Positions 7,482-13,026 of a stretch of 21,555 nt of DNA are shown piece after piece (position 1 is the first letter of the stretch; each line of letters starts with the position of its first letter). Made by a program: the position numbers and the translations under genes. Source of the DNA: a virus. The stretch lies in IMG/VR virus record IMGVR_UViG_3300028025_002439, positions 1 through 21,555 of that record. One strand, 5' to 3'. The notes below the pieces were generated by a model, which was not told the DNA's origin, did not search any database, and saw only the letters and a program-made list of their open reading frames with translations.

Positions 7482-7855
7482 AATTCTTTCATTGGTTTTT
7501 CCCAACAATCTATTCCGTAACTTTTTAATAAAATATTCAATTGTGTGTTCAATGAATCCTTTTTTACCTGATCCATTGAATCGATGTTCATCCCTAGCAT
7601 AAAAAATGACTCCATTGCTGTGCAGGCATTTTGAAATGTATCCAACGCATCGGGCAAATCCGGATCATCGTTTTTGTTTGCCGGGAATAATACGGCCATT
7701 GTTTTTTCTAACTCCCTGATCATTTGCTTTGTCACCATCTTCACGGCCTGTTTGTTTGCCGGATGACCGTGCCACGATCCATCAATGAAATCCAACATAT
7801 TTTGGCACAATGCGAAAAATGTCAATAAACGTATTTTGTCTTTTGTAGTTTTCAT
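7469..7855 (-). CDS. Hypothetical protein, 128 residues
   Basis: Not recognised. A mostly helical soluble protein of 128 residues. Visible parts are a hydrophobic LLTFFALCQNMLDFIDG stretch near residues 10-26, a GHPANKQ segment, an acidic NDDPDLPDALDTF loop (about 62-74), and a C-terminal YGIDCWEKPMKEL. The ATG follows an A/C-rich leader. Its position among replication and packaging genes suggests an early accessory role. It could be the insertion neighbour of the HNH gene, whose start overlaps its last codons. Confidence 0.7.
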   Translation of the reverse strand: MKTTKDKIRLLTFFALCQNMLDFIDGSWHGHPANKQAVKMVTKQMIRELEKTMAVLFPANKNDDPDLPDALDTFQNACTAMESFFMLGMNIDSMDQVKKDSLNTQLNILLKSYGIDCWEKPMKELWKD

Positions 7856-7900
7856 TGGTTTGTTTTTTTGTTAATTCTGGACATTTATTGCCTTGTATTT

Positions 7901-8095
7901 TTATGGTTTGCCTATGTCCAACAATTCACGTGGAAATTTGTATGGATCAATACACAAATCAATTTTTACAATTTTATGGAATATCATCAATTCCTGTATT
8001 TCTTGAATCAATTCGCTTGCATCCTCATGCGTTAATCCATCTGAACATTTGATGTCACCATGCACAAATATTTCATTGTCATTTATTAAGTTCAT
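7901..8095 (-). CDS. Hypothetical protein, 64 residues
   Basis: Not recognised. From ATG 8095 it encodes 64 residues with an acidic middle (HEDASELIQEIQELM) and a KIVKIDLCIDPYKFPREL end. The start overlaps the preceding gene end by 17 nt, an arrangement seen repeatedly in this operon. A start at 8122 would add nine residues and enlarge the overlap. No membrane segment or known domain. Confidence 0.6.
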   Translation of the reverse strand: MNLINDNEIFVHGDIKCSDGLTHEDASELIQEIQELMIFHKIVKIDLCIDPYKFPRELLDIGKP

Positions 8096-8306
8096 TATAA
8101 AACATTTTAAAATTTCGCACACGGTTATAAACTACAATTTTTTCTCTTTCTGATCCGTAGGTAAGCCGGGCCACACACGTTTCCAAGAATAATTTTGGAT
8201 TGTGAATCAATTCCCATGCATTCACTCTTATTGGTTCCGTTCTAAAATTTGGATCGGCAATTCTTTCATTGGCCCAATCGATGGCCTTTTGTCTGTTTAT
8301 GTTCAT
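8079..8306 (-). CDS. Hypothetical protein, 75 residues
   Basis: Not recognised. A 75-residue basic, mostly helical protein: MNINRQKAIDWANERIADP at the start, then WELIHNPKLFLETCVARL (about 31-48) and REKIVVYNRVRNFKMFYNEL. It overlaps the upstream gene by 4 nt (ATGA) and the downstream one by 17 nt. Its operon position suggests a small early phage protein. Confidence 0.65.
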   Translation of the reverse strand: MNINRQKAIDWANERIADPNFRTEPIRVNAWELIHNPKLFLETCVARLTYGSEREKIVVYNRVRNFKMFYNELNK

Positions 8307-8524
8307 AGGTTTTTTTTAATTTTAATTACATAATTGATATATGCAGGTTGGTGATTATTTTTAAAATCTTGATGGTATTCAATGAATGAATTAATAACTT
8401 CAATATTACCATTATTTAATTCAGCCATAAAATCTGCGTGCCTTCGCATTCCACTTGTTCCTGTTTGAAATGCAATATGCTTGTATTGATATTTTGGGAA
8501 CAACTTTCTAAATAATTTTTTCAT
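8303..8524 (-). CDS. Hypothetical protein, 73 residues
   Basis: Not recognised. A basic 73-residue protein with KKLFRKLFPKYQYKH at the start and VIKIKKNL at the end. It overlaps the VRR-NUC gene before it and the next gene after it by 4 nt each, so it is probably translated by coupling. No membrane segment, cysteine cluster or known motif. Confidence 0.62.
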   Translation of the reverse strand: MKKLFRKLFPKYQYKHIAFQTGTSGMRRHADFMAELNNGNIEVINSFIEYHQDFKNNHQPAYINYVIKIKKNL

Positions 8525-8946
8525 CGTATTGTCATTTGATTTTCTAATTTCCCATCTGTGTAACCTTCCCGATATGCTCTCATAATTTTATCCTGTTCAA
8601 TAAATTTCTGCGATTCGTAATATTTCAATTTCTCAATCAACTCATCTAATGATCGCACAATGATGTATTCATATCCGCAATCCCTTGCCTTCTGTTCGAA
8701 TGTCTTTTGGTTTGGTTGCTGTGAATTGCCCTTGATTTTGACCTCAACAAATAAGCCGTGAAAGGTTGAATTTGGCAAAAGGATCAATAGGTCAGCGACA
8801 CCGGCTTTGACTCCCTCAGCCTTTAATTTGGCCGCAACTGCTTTGGATCTTAGTCCACCATTCGGTATTGCAAAAAACGTGTAATTGTTTAAATCCAAAT
8901 AGGTTGCCAATACCGTTTGCAATCTGTGTTCGTGTTCGTTTCTCAT
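8521..8946 (-). CDS. VRR-NUC domain nuclease
   Basis: This 141-residue protein matches the VRR-NUC family, PD-(D/E)XK-fold nucleases that in phages probably act on branched DNA during recombination or packaging. Seen in order: E6 in the first helix, AIPNGGLRSK (26-35), LKAEGVKAGVADLLI (41-55) with Asp52, LFVEVK (65-70) with Glu68 and Lys70, and a Gln in the following helix (about 80-83). These match the family active-site layout. The last 40 residues are a charged helical tail beyond the core. It overlaps both neighbours by 4 nt. It may resolve intermediates made by the ERF annealing protein encoded earlier in the operon; that link is inference. Confidence 0.88.
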   Translation of the reverse strand: MRNEHEHRLQTVLATYLDLNNYTFFAIPNGGLRSKAVAAKLKAEGVKAGVADLLILLPNSTFHGLFVEVKIKGNSQQPNQKTFEQKARDCGYEYIIVRSLDELIEKLKYYESQKFIEQDKIMRAYREGYTDGKLENQMTIR

Positions 8947-9170
8947 GATATTTCGTGATAAATAGGATAAGTATCTCCATTATTCAACCATTCTTTTCTT
9001 CTTTCAATACAATACTTTGCATAAGTAAGTGTATCGCATTTTGATTGAGCCTTGTTTTTTTCGCCCCAAATATAACCTCCGTGAAGATTATCTATATATT
9101 TCCAACAAAACAACCATTTTTCTTGCGGATAAAATCCAAATCTCAATTCAACTATTCTGTATTTTCTCAT
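8943..9170 (-). CDS. Hypothetical protein, 75 residues, aromatic-rich
   Basis: Not recognised. A 75-residue protein rich in tryptophan and tyrosine: LRFGFYPQEKWLFCWKYIDN (9-28), then GGYIWGEKNKAQSKCDTLTYA and IERRKEWLNNG. The beta-strand start followed by a helix looks like a small single-domain fold. I recall similar short proteins in other Bacteroidota phages, without a function. It overlaps the VRR-NUC gene by 4 nt and shares 1 nt with the gene before it. Confidence 0.65.
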   Translation of the reverse strand: MRKYRIVELRFGFYPQEKWLFCWKYIDNLHGGYIWGEKNKAQSKCDTLTYAKYCIERRKEWLNNGDTYPIYHEIS

Positions 9171-9397
9171 TATCGTTTCGTTTTAATTTGAACCAATCCC
9201 ATGCTTTCATCAAAGTAAATCATTTCGAAATCCTCAATGGGTTCGAATGTATCCATCATAAATGCCTGACTAACTTCCGAACGTTTGGCAATTACTTGTT
9301 TTTTGCCACCATTCTTTGATTTTCTGACCTGATTAATAATAATTAATACAATGCATCCAATCAGTAAAATTACTGCTTTAAAAATCATCTTTTTCAT
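9170..9397 (-). CDS. Single-pass membrane protein, 75 residues
   Basis: From ATG 9397 the protein starts MKKMIFKAVILLIGC and has one hydrophobic segment (about residues 5-23), then a basic stretch QVRKSKNGGKKQ and a soluble acidic C-terminal part. LIGC resembles a lipobox, but the residues after the cysteine stay hydrophobic, so a signal anchor is more likely than a lipoprotein. Starting at 9397 leaves a 7-nt gap to the upstream gene; a start at 9448 would overlap it by 44 nt. Function unknown. No lysis gene lies nearby to support a holin role. Confidence 0.6.
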   Translation of the reverse strand: MKKMIFKAVILLIGCIVLIIINQVRKSKNGGKKQVIAKRSEVSQAFMMDTFEPIEDFEMIYFDESMGLVQIKTKR

Positions 9398-9404
9398 ATG
9401 TCCG

Positions 9405-9632
9405 TTATTGGTTTTCTTTTTTAAAAATATGATTGTAATATTCTTCACCGCTTATAAATGGCAATGAAATATCGTATGTGGTTACAATTATATCTTTTTC
9501 CATTTGTTCGGCTTTTTCAACCATTAAATGAATACCCCCAATTTCGTGCGGAAAATATTCGCCTAATTCTTCAATTAACCATCGAACTGCTGTTTGTTGC
9601 TTTACCATAGTTTTATTAGTTTGAGTCTTCAT
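9405..9632 (-). CDS. Conserved phage hypothetical protein, 75 residues
   Basis: From ATG 9632. The pattern is KQQTAVRWLIEELGEYF, then VEKAEQMEKDIIVTTYD and SGEEYYNHIF. I recall this arrangement (QTAVEWL, a KEMEK helix, and a final EQYYN..F) in many small proteins from Bacteroidota phages, with no known function. The start overlaps the preceding 56-residue ORF by 17 nt. A second start at 9608, just before KQQTAV, is also possible. Confidence 0.68.
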   Translation of the reverse strand: MKTQTNKTMVKQQTAVRWLIEELGEYFPHEIGGIHLMVEKAEQMEKDIIVTTYDISLPFISGEEYYNHIFKKENQ

Positions 9633-9786
9633 TAATTTCCCATGCACCGATTAAAAATATTGTTGCTATTAATTGGATAATCTTTTCACCTGATTTCATA
9701 AAGAAATTGCCATCAACATAACAGAACAAAATAAAGGTGACTATAAAGCAAACTATAAATTTCGTGATCTTATTTGTCTTTTTCAT
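9616..9786 (-). CDS. Small membrane protein, 56 residues
   Basis: An ORF from ATG 9786 to a TAA at 9616-9618 fills the gap between the regulator gene and the next ORF. It encodes 56 residues: MKKTNKITKF, a hydrophobic segment (about 10-24), a short polar loop VDGNFFMKSGEK, and a second hydrophobic segment (about 36-49), ending WEINEDSN. That is a two-pass hairpin topology. It starts 2 nt after the regulator gene stop and overlaps the next start by 17 nt. Function unknown; two-pass phage proteins include holins and superinfection exclusion factors, but nothing here selects one. Confidence 0.6.
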   Translation of the reverse strand: MKKTNKITKFIVCFIVTFILFCYVDGNFFMKSGEKIIQLIATIFLIGAWEINEDSN

Positions 9787-9788
9787 AT

Positions 9789-9995
9789 CTACTTGATTAT
9801 CTGATTCGCATCAATATCCAACATTTTACAAATCCTCAATGCCGTGATAAGATTTGGCACCATTTTGCCACCTATCCAATTGCACACCGATGAATGTGTG
9901 CTGTTGATCTCATCGGCTAATTCCTGCCGGCTCATATTCTTTTGCTCTAATGCTTTCAGCACCAACGTGCCAAATTCTGTTTCCTCTGCTTTCAT
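9789..9995 (-). CDS. Cro/C1-type helix-turn-helix regulator
   Basis: This 68-residue protein is nearly all one XRE-family DNA-binding domain: FGTLVLKALEQKNMSRQELA (8-27), turn, INSTHSSVCNWIGGKMVPN (30-48) with the recognition helix, then LITALRICKMLDIDANQII (49-67). It has no oligomerisation domain, so it is closer to a Cro-type repressor or small regulator than to a full C1 repressor. Its targets may be the CTAATTAG-containing elements or the tandem repeat at 14599-14618, but nothing links them directly. It lies 3 nt after the preceding gene. Confidence 0.83.
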   Translation of the reverse strand: MKAEETEFGTLVLKALEQKNMSRQELADEINSTHSSVCNWIGGKMVPNLITALRICKMLDIDANQIIK

Positions 9996-9998
9996 AGT

Positions 9999-10748
9999 TT
10001 AAATAATTTCTCCGTTTTCATTTAATGTCATATCCATATCAGCCAACTGATGGCAAAACAATTTGTATGCCTCTGCTTTGCATCCTGCTTTCCACAATTC
10101 AAAGTCATTGTATTTGGGCCGTAATCGTTTCGATATTTCAACACGATCTGATTCAGGGCATTGCCAAATTTCAAATTTGACCAAATAATCATATAAAAAT
10201 GCCAATCCTTTTGGCCAATCAAATTTTTGCCCTGTTTGATCCGCCAATTTTATTCGTTTAACGTATGAATTAACATTTGCAATGGCCAATGCTTTTAATT
10301 CATCATCCGTTGGAACCGGTTTAATAATTTCGGGTTCGGGCTTTTTTACATTCTTTGTTTCCTGCCTTGCATATTCAATGTATGCGTTCATTATCCGGCC
10401 AAAGTATTCACACGAAAAATTCTCATAGCATTTGCAATCTGTATTCAATTTTCCTGCAACTGCCATTTCAAATGCAATGGCTATTTCCTCCGGTGTTTGG
10501 TTGCCGTAGTTTGATTTTATAAATGCCAATAAAACATATTTTTCCTCATCTGTCGGCATATTTGATCCACGTAATCCAACCATAAGCATTGCCATACGCA
10601 ATACCTGTTTTAAATCATTTTCGTGCCGTGTACGGATGTTTCCTGTGCTTTGTGCCTTAATGATCAAATTGGCTGTTCCCTTACCAATTTCTGAGGGCCT
10701 CCATTCTTGCGGCACTTGTGCCAAGTTTTTCACCGTTTGAATTTCCAT
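9999..10748 (-). CDS. Probable phage replication accessory protein, 249 residues
   Basis: Not assigned to a named family. It directly follows the replication initiator gene and its start overlaps that gene by 68 nt in another frame. The middle (about 55-130) resembles helicase-loader or replisome-type proteins of Bacteroidota phages: a helical LRMAMLMVGLRG, PTDEEKYVLLAFIKSNYG, EEIAIAFEMAVAGKL, and FSCEYFGRIMNAYIEYARQ. A linker KKPEPEIIKPVPTDDEL (about 134-150) separates a second helical part. No Walker motif is visible, so it is not an ATPase loader of the DnaC type. A role bringing the host helicase to the origin is inferred from position. Its ATG follows a CAACAACA leader. Confidence 0.65.
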   Translation of the reverse strand: MEIQTVKNLAQVPQEWRPSEIGKGTANLIIKAQSTGNIRTRHENDLKQVLRMAMLMVGLRGSNMPTDEEKYVLLAFIKSNYGNQTPEEIAIAFEMAVAGKLNTDCKCYENFSCEYFGRIMNAYIEYARQETKNVKKPEPEIIKPVPTDDELKALAIANVNSYVKRIKLADQTGQKFDWPKGLAFLYDYLVKFEIWQCPESDRVEISKRLRPKYNDFELWKAGCKAEAYKLFCHQLADMDMTLNENGEII

Positions 10749-11355
10749 TGTTGTTGATATTTACTGATTTTTCAAATATACCTGAATAATTATTGGCCAT
10801 TGAATGATTGATAAAATCTTCTAATTGATCATCAGTTATGTGATCCCATTTTTTCAATAATGCAATCTTACCTGATTCGGTGTATTTCTGTTTCTTTTCT
10901 GCTTTGTATTTAAACCACAAATCAAAAATCTCATCCCTCCGTGTTTTTATTATTTCTTTATAGTCTTGTTTTGTATTTAATTGCTTTCTATTGTTTGATG
11001 GTTTTCCGGGCATCGGGTTTCCGAACGTTGGGTTTCCGTACACAGGGTTTCCGTGTGCAGGGTTTTCAATGGTAGGGATTTCATTCAATACATATTCAAT
11101 TTCCCAATGGCCCCATTCGTTTTGTTGTTTTTGCCTGATTAAATAGCCTGCATTTTCCAATTCTTTCAATGCTGATGAAACAGATTGCAATCCTTCTTTT
11201 ATGTGATTTGCAATCCTTTCAGCACTAAAATCCCACCCATCCGGTTTTGATTGAATATAGGCAAATAACCCCTTTGCTTTTAGTGATATTTGATCACTAT
11301 TTACCAAGTCATTCGGAATGACCGAATATTTGGTTTTGATTATCAATTTGCTCAT
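10681..11355 (-). CDS. Winged-helix phage replication initiator
   Basis: This 224-residue protein probably binds the phage origin. Residues about 8-90 form a winged helix of the replisome-organiser type: YSVIPNDLVNSDQISLKAKG (10-29), LFAYIQSKPDGWDFS (30-44), ERIANHIKEGLQSVSSALKE (46-65), AGYLIRQKQ. A linker (98-121) carries five-residue repeats of the xxGNP type, whose DNA forms 15-bp iterons. The C-terminal part (about 130-200) is helical and charged and probably contacts the replication partner or helicase; a low-complexity NNNGNSNG stretch follows. A lambda O-like design is likely. A terminator-type hairpin ends 8 nt before its ATG, so expression is probably controlled by attenuation. Confidence 0.78.
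   Translation of the reverse strand: MSKLIIKTKYSVIPNDLVNSDQISLKAKGLFAYIQSKPDGWDFSAERIANHIKEGLQSVSSALKELENAGYLIRQKQQNEWGHWEIEYVLNEIPTIENPAHGNPVYGNPTFGNPMPGKPSNNRKQLNTKQDYKEIIKTRRDEIFDLWFKYKAEKKQKYTESGKIALLKKWDHITDDQLEDFINHSMANNYSGIFEKSVNINNNGNSNGEKLGTSAARMEALRNW
10940..11075. other. Candidate replication origin: 15-bp iterons plus AT-rich flank
   Basis: On the plus strand GGGTTTCCG begins at 11015, 11030 and 11045, with a degenerate copy GGGTTTTCA at 11060 and a partial one (GTTTTCCGG) at about 11001, all in 15-bp register. They lie inside the initiator gene, in the linker. Next to them, 10941-11000 is about 78% A+T by my count. Iterons beside an AT-rich stretch inside an initiator gene is the lambda ori/O arrangement. 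The repeat also encodes a peptide repeat, so protein-level selection is an alternative. Confidence 0.55.
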
Positions 11356-11360
11356 TTGAA

Positions 11361-11400
11361 AATAAAAAAAGCCGGCTGTGTGAGAGAACAGACCGGCTTT
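11361..11400 (-). terminator. Strong terminator just before the replication initiator gene
   Basis: Read on the minus strand, AAAGCCGG and CTGT pair with ACAG and CCGGCTTT with one bulged base, loop TCTCTCAC, followed by a run of seven T then ATTTT. The T run ends about 8 nt before the initiator ATG at 11355. It would stop most transcripts coming from the upstream early genes, so the initiator is probably made by read-through or regulated antitermination. Confidence 0.85.
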
Positions 11401-11454
11401 GTGGTTTTTAAACCCAATTAATCACCGAAAGACTCTCACCCCTTTCGCTGATTA
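11361..11454 (-). ncRNA. Two-hairpin leader or small RNA with complementary loops
   Basis: Read on the minus strand, hairpin 1 (11454 to 11419) has a 12-bp stem with one G-G mismatch: TAATCA and CGAAAG pairing with CTTTCG and TGATTA, loop GGGTGAGAGT. Hairpin 2 is the terminator at 11361-11400, with loop TCTCTCAC. GTGAGAG in loop 1 is perfectly complementary to CTCTCAC in loop 2 (7 nt). A TATATTTG box at 11460-11467 would start transcription close to the base of hairpin 1. This could be a discrete RNA of about 90 nt or an attenuator controlling the initiator gene. Confidence 0.55.
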
Positions 11455-11459
11455 CATTA

Positions 11460-11467
11460 CAAATATA
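11460..11467 (-). promoter_or_regulatory. Promoter-like TATATTTG box before the two-hairpin RNA
   Basis: Positions 11467 to 11460 on the minus strand are TATATTTG, matching TAnnTTTG. Transcription would begin around 11453-11455, the base of the first hairpin. No clear TTTG -33 element is visible, and the box lies just past the stop codon of the previous gene. Confidence 0.4.
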
Positions 11468-11471
11468 ATGA

Positions 11472-11747
11472 TTAAATCAATATTGCATTCTTTAATGGCT
11501 TAAATTTAAACAGGTTGCCATATTGTGGATGCTCTAAAACAAATTTCCGGGCATACATCGGTGCAAAATTGTTGTTCACCTTGAATGGATCGTTATTACT
11601 TCGGAATGTGTATTCGTAACGCATTTGCTCAAATATGTACTTTGATCCAATCTGCCTGCGCCCCTCTTTTGCCATTTTAAAAGCAATCATTTTGTACAAC
11701 TCATAAATGTGTTTGTTGCTTTGGTCGTATTGCTGAAACGTTATCAT
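11472..11747 (-). CDS. Conserved phage hypothetical protein, 91 residues
   Basis: This matches a small phage protein type I recognise by pattern but not by function: F then N and a helix LYKMIAFKMAKEGRRQIGSKYIFEQMRYEYTF-like segment (about 16-48), then FKVNNNFAPMYARKFVLEHP (about 55-74), then NLFKFK. The FKxNNNxxPxYAR box followed by an aromatic HPxY is shared by many siphovirus early proteins. It is the last gene before the RNA element and terminator at 11361-11454. Its start overlaps a 53-residue ORF by 47 nt. Confidence 0.75.
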   Translation of the reverse strand: MITFQQYDQSNKHIYELYKMIAFKMAKEGRRQIGSKYIFEQMRYEYTFRSNNDPFKVNNNFAPMYARKFVLEHPQYGNLFKFKPLKNAILI

Positions 11748-11862
11748 ATTTATGTTGTTTAGGTTGAATTTTATTTAATTTTTCTAAATTATTTTCTAAT
11801 TCTTTGGCGATATGCGACCAAACCTGATTGAACGTATATCCTAATTCATTTGTTTTTTTCAT
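11701..11862 (-). CDS. Possible small protein, 53 residues
   Basis: An ORF from ATG 11862 to TGA 11701 encodes 53 charged residues starting MKKTNELGYTFNQVW, then a helix SHIAKELENNLEKLNKI and a basic end. Its start overlaps the preceding 36-residue ORF by 17 nt, a junction pattern repeated in this operon. Its 3' end overlaps the next gene by 47 nt, which is long and lowers confidence. Function unknown. Confidence 0.42.
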   Translation of the reverse strand: MKKTNELGYTFNQVWSHIAKELENNLEKLNKIQPKQHKYDNVSAIRPKQQTHL

Positions 11863-11956
11863 TTTTAACCATGTTTAAAATCGCACCTAATATCGTGAAA
11901 AACATCTGTGCGCAAGTCCAATAAAATACCAAATTAATTTTGTCCTCTATGCTCAT
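11846..11956 (-). CDS. 36-residue membrane microprotein
   Basis: An ORF from ATG 11956 to TGA 11846-11848, overlapping the stop of the preceding gene by 4 nt (ATGA). It begins MSIEDKINLV, has one hydrophobic segment to about residue 30 (VFYWTCAQMFFTILGAILNM), and ends in lysine-rich KNEKNK, giving an inside-positive tail. It fills an otherwise empty gap. The coupling overlap and membrane pattern support a real gene; function unknown. Confidence 0.55.
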   Translation of the reverse strand: MSIEDKINLVFYWTCAQMFFTILGAILNMVKNEKNK

Positions 11957-12222
11957 TTCTTTACGTATCTAATGATTGACATAATAGGGATTCCAATCAA
12001 TCTGCGTTCGGAATCCGGATGTTTAAAAAACAATGTCCGGTTCCCATCTGTTGCGTGATCCAATTCGGATTTTAAAAACATAACCTGATTTCCTAAACGG
12101 TATTCAAGTTCATACACGGCCCCAATTTCCACATCCCTGTGCTTTAAATTTGCCGTTGCAACGGAATATATTGCCTTCAATTCTCCGTGCCTTGTGGTGT
12201 AACTATCAACAATTTTGCGCAT
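11953..12222 (-). CDS. Hypothetical protein, 89 residues
   Basis: Not recognised. An 89-residue protein predicted mainly beta: VDSYTTRHGELKAIYSVATA (5-24), DVEIGAVYELEYRLGNQVMFL (30-50), then DGNRTLFFKHPDSERRLIGIP and IMSIIRYVKK. The alternating hydrophobic pattern suggests a small barrel. It starts at the A of the preceding TGA stop (TGATG), so it is likely coupled to the SSB-like gene. Confidence 0.65.
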   Translation of the reverse strand: MRKIVDSYTTRHGELKAIYSVATANLKHRDVEIGAVYELEYRLGNQVMFLKSELDHATDGNRTLFFKHPDSERRLIGIPIMSIIRYVKK

Positions 12223-12530
12223 CAGAATGGTAATTCATCGGTTTCAATTGGATTCACTTCACGTTGGATTGGCTGTGCCGAAACAGGTGCGCCGGGATCA
12301 TTTAAGATTTTCAACAATTTAAAATTCCCTATAATTGGCAATTTTACCCCTGCCTCACGTTCCTCCTTTGTGGTGTTCTGTTTTACAAATCCATTGTTTT
12401 CGTATTGATCCGGTGTGTCGGTCAATACACCTGTAATATCCAAATACTTTGCCCCTGTCTTTTGGCTTTCAAAGATGCGTGATTTGTCGATTTTTGAAAG
12501 GTCAATTTTAATGCTTACTAAACGTGCCAT
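12222..12530 (-). CDS. SSB-like single-stranded DNA-binding protein
   Basis: A 102-residue protein with a beta-rich core (VSIKIDLSKIDKSRIFE, then KYLDITGVLTDTPDQYENNG and VKLPIIGNFKLLKIL) and a disordered tail ending in ETDELPF. The last residues match the acidic SSB tail (D-D/E-I/L-P-F) that recruits host replication and repair proteins. The core looks like an OB-fold of the kind seen in short phage ssDNA-binding proteins, with the KEEREAGVKLPIIGN segment I recall from phage homologues. Its place between the ERF gene and the replication initiator fits a role coating ssDNA. The OB-fold itself is inferred from pattern only. Confidence 0.72.
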   Translation of the reverse strand: MARLVSIKIDLSKIDKSRIFESQKTGAKYLDITGVLTDTPDQYENNGFVKQNTTKEEREAGVKLPIIGNFKLLKILNDPGAPVSAQPIQREVNPIETDELPF

Positions 12531-12550
12531 TTGTTATTTATTTAGATTGT

Positions 12551-13015
12551 TTATTTAATTACTTTTTTGATTGTGGTTGTGGATGATTTTGATGGTGGGT
12601 AAAAATCAGCCAACTCACCTGTTTCCTCATCCAATATAGAAACCTTTGATTTCAATGCCTTACAAAATGCCTCAATTTCTTTTTGTTTGTCTTTTAGGCG
12701 ATCAATTTCAAATTGCAATTTGCACCATGATTCCGTTTCAGAATAGTCATATTTTACACCGCCCTCCATTTCTGAAAAGTCCACACCAAATGCCGACAAT
12801 TTGCTGTCCTTGTTTTGCCGTAAATCGACAAATAAATGCTCCTTAATGTGTTTGTCCATTTCGGATGCTAACAATTGAAATTTGGCCAATTGTGCCGCCA
12901 ATTTTACCGTGTTTATTGAATCTGCATTGGCCATAAATGATTCGGCCATCTGCGTGATTTCTTTTTTGCTCAATTCTAGGATTTGGCCATCAACGGCCAT
13001 CAATTCGTTTTTCAT
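12551..13015 (-). CDS. Conserved phage protein next to ERF recombinase, 154 residues
   Basis: Not assigned to a named family. It is helical and charged: a start ILELSKKEITQMAESFMANA (12-31), helices to about residue 60, GVDFSEMEGGVKYDYSETESW (77-97), then a coiled-coil-like segment FEIDRLKDKQKEIEAFCKAL (102-121), and DEETGELADFYPPSKSSTTT near the end. Similar proteins with a YDYS..W box and a PPSKSST end occur beside recombinases in Bacteroidota phages, as I recall. It probably works with the ERF protein encoded 11 nt upstream, as an accessory factor. No nuclease motif is visible. Confidence 0.68.
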   Translation of the reverse strand: MKNELMAVDGQILELSKKEITQMAESFMANADSINTVKLAAQLAKFQLLASEMDKHIKEHLFVDLRQNKDSKLSAFGVDFSEMEGGVKYDYSETESWCKLQFEIDRLKDKQKEIEAFCKALKSKVSILDEETGELADFYPPSKSSTTTIKKVIK

Positions 13016-13026
13016 AGGTTGTTTGA

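Noticed and set aside
9170-9786. Holin or lysis cassette from the adjacent membrane proteins
   Set aside because: No endolysin or spanin-like gene lies nearby and the genes sit in the early operon, so lysis is not supported.
11000-11075. CRISPR-like array from the regularly spaced repeats
   Set aside because: Unit of 15 bp with 6-nt variable parts inside a coding frame; far too short for repeat-spacer units and explained by iterons or peptide repeats.
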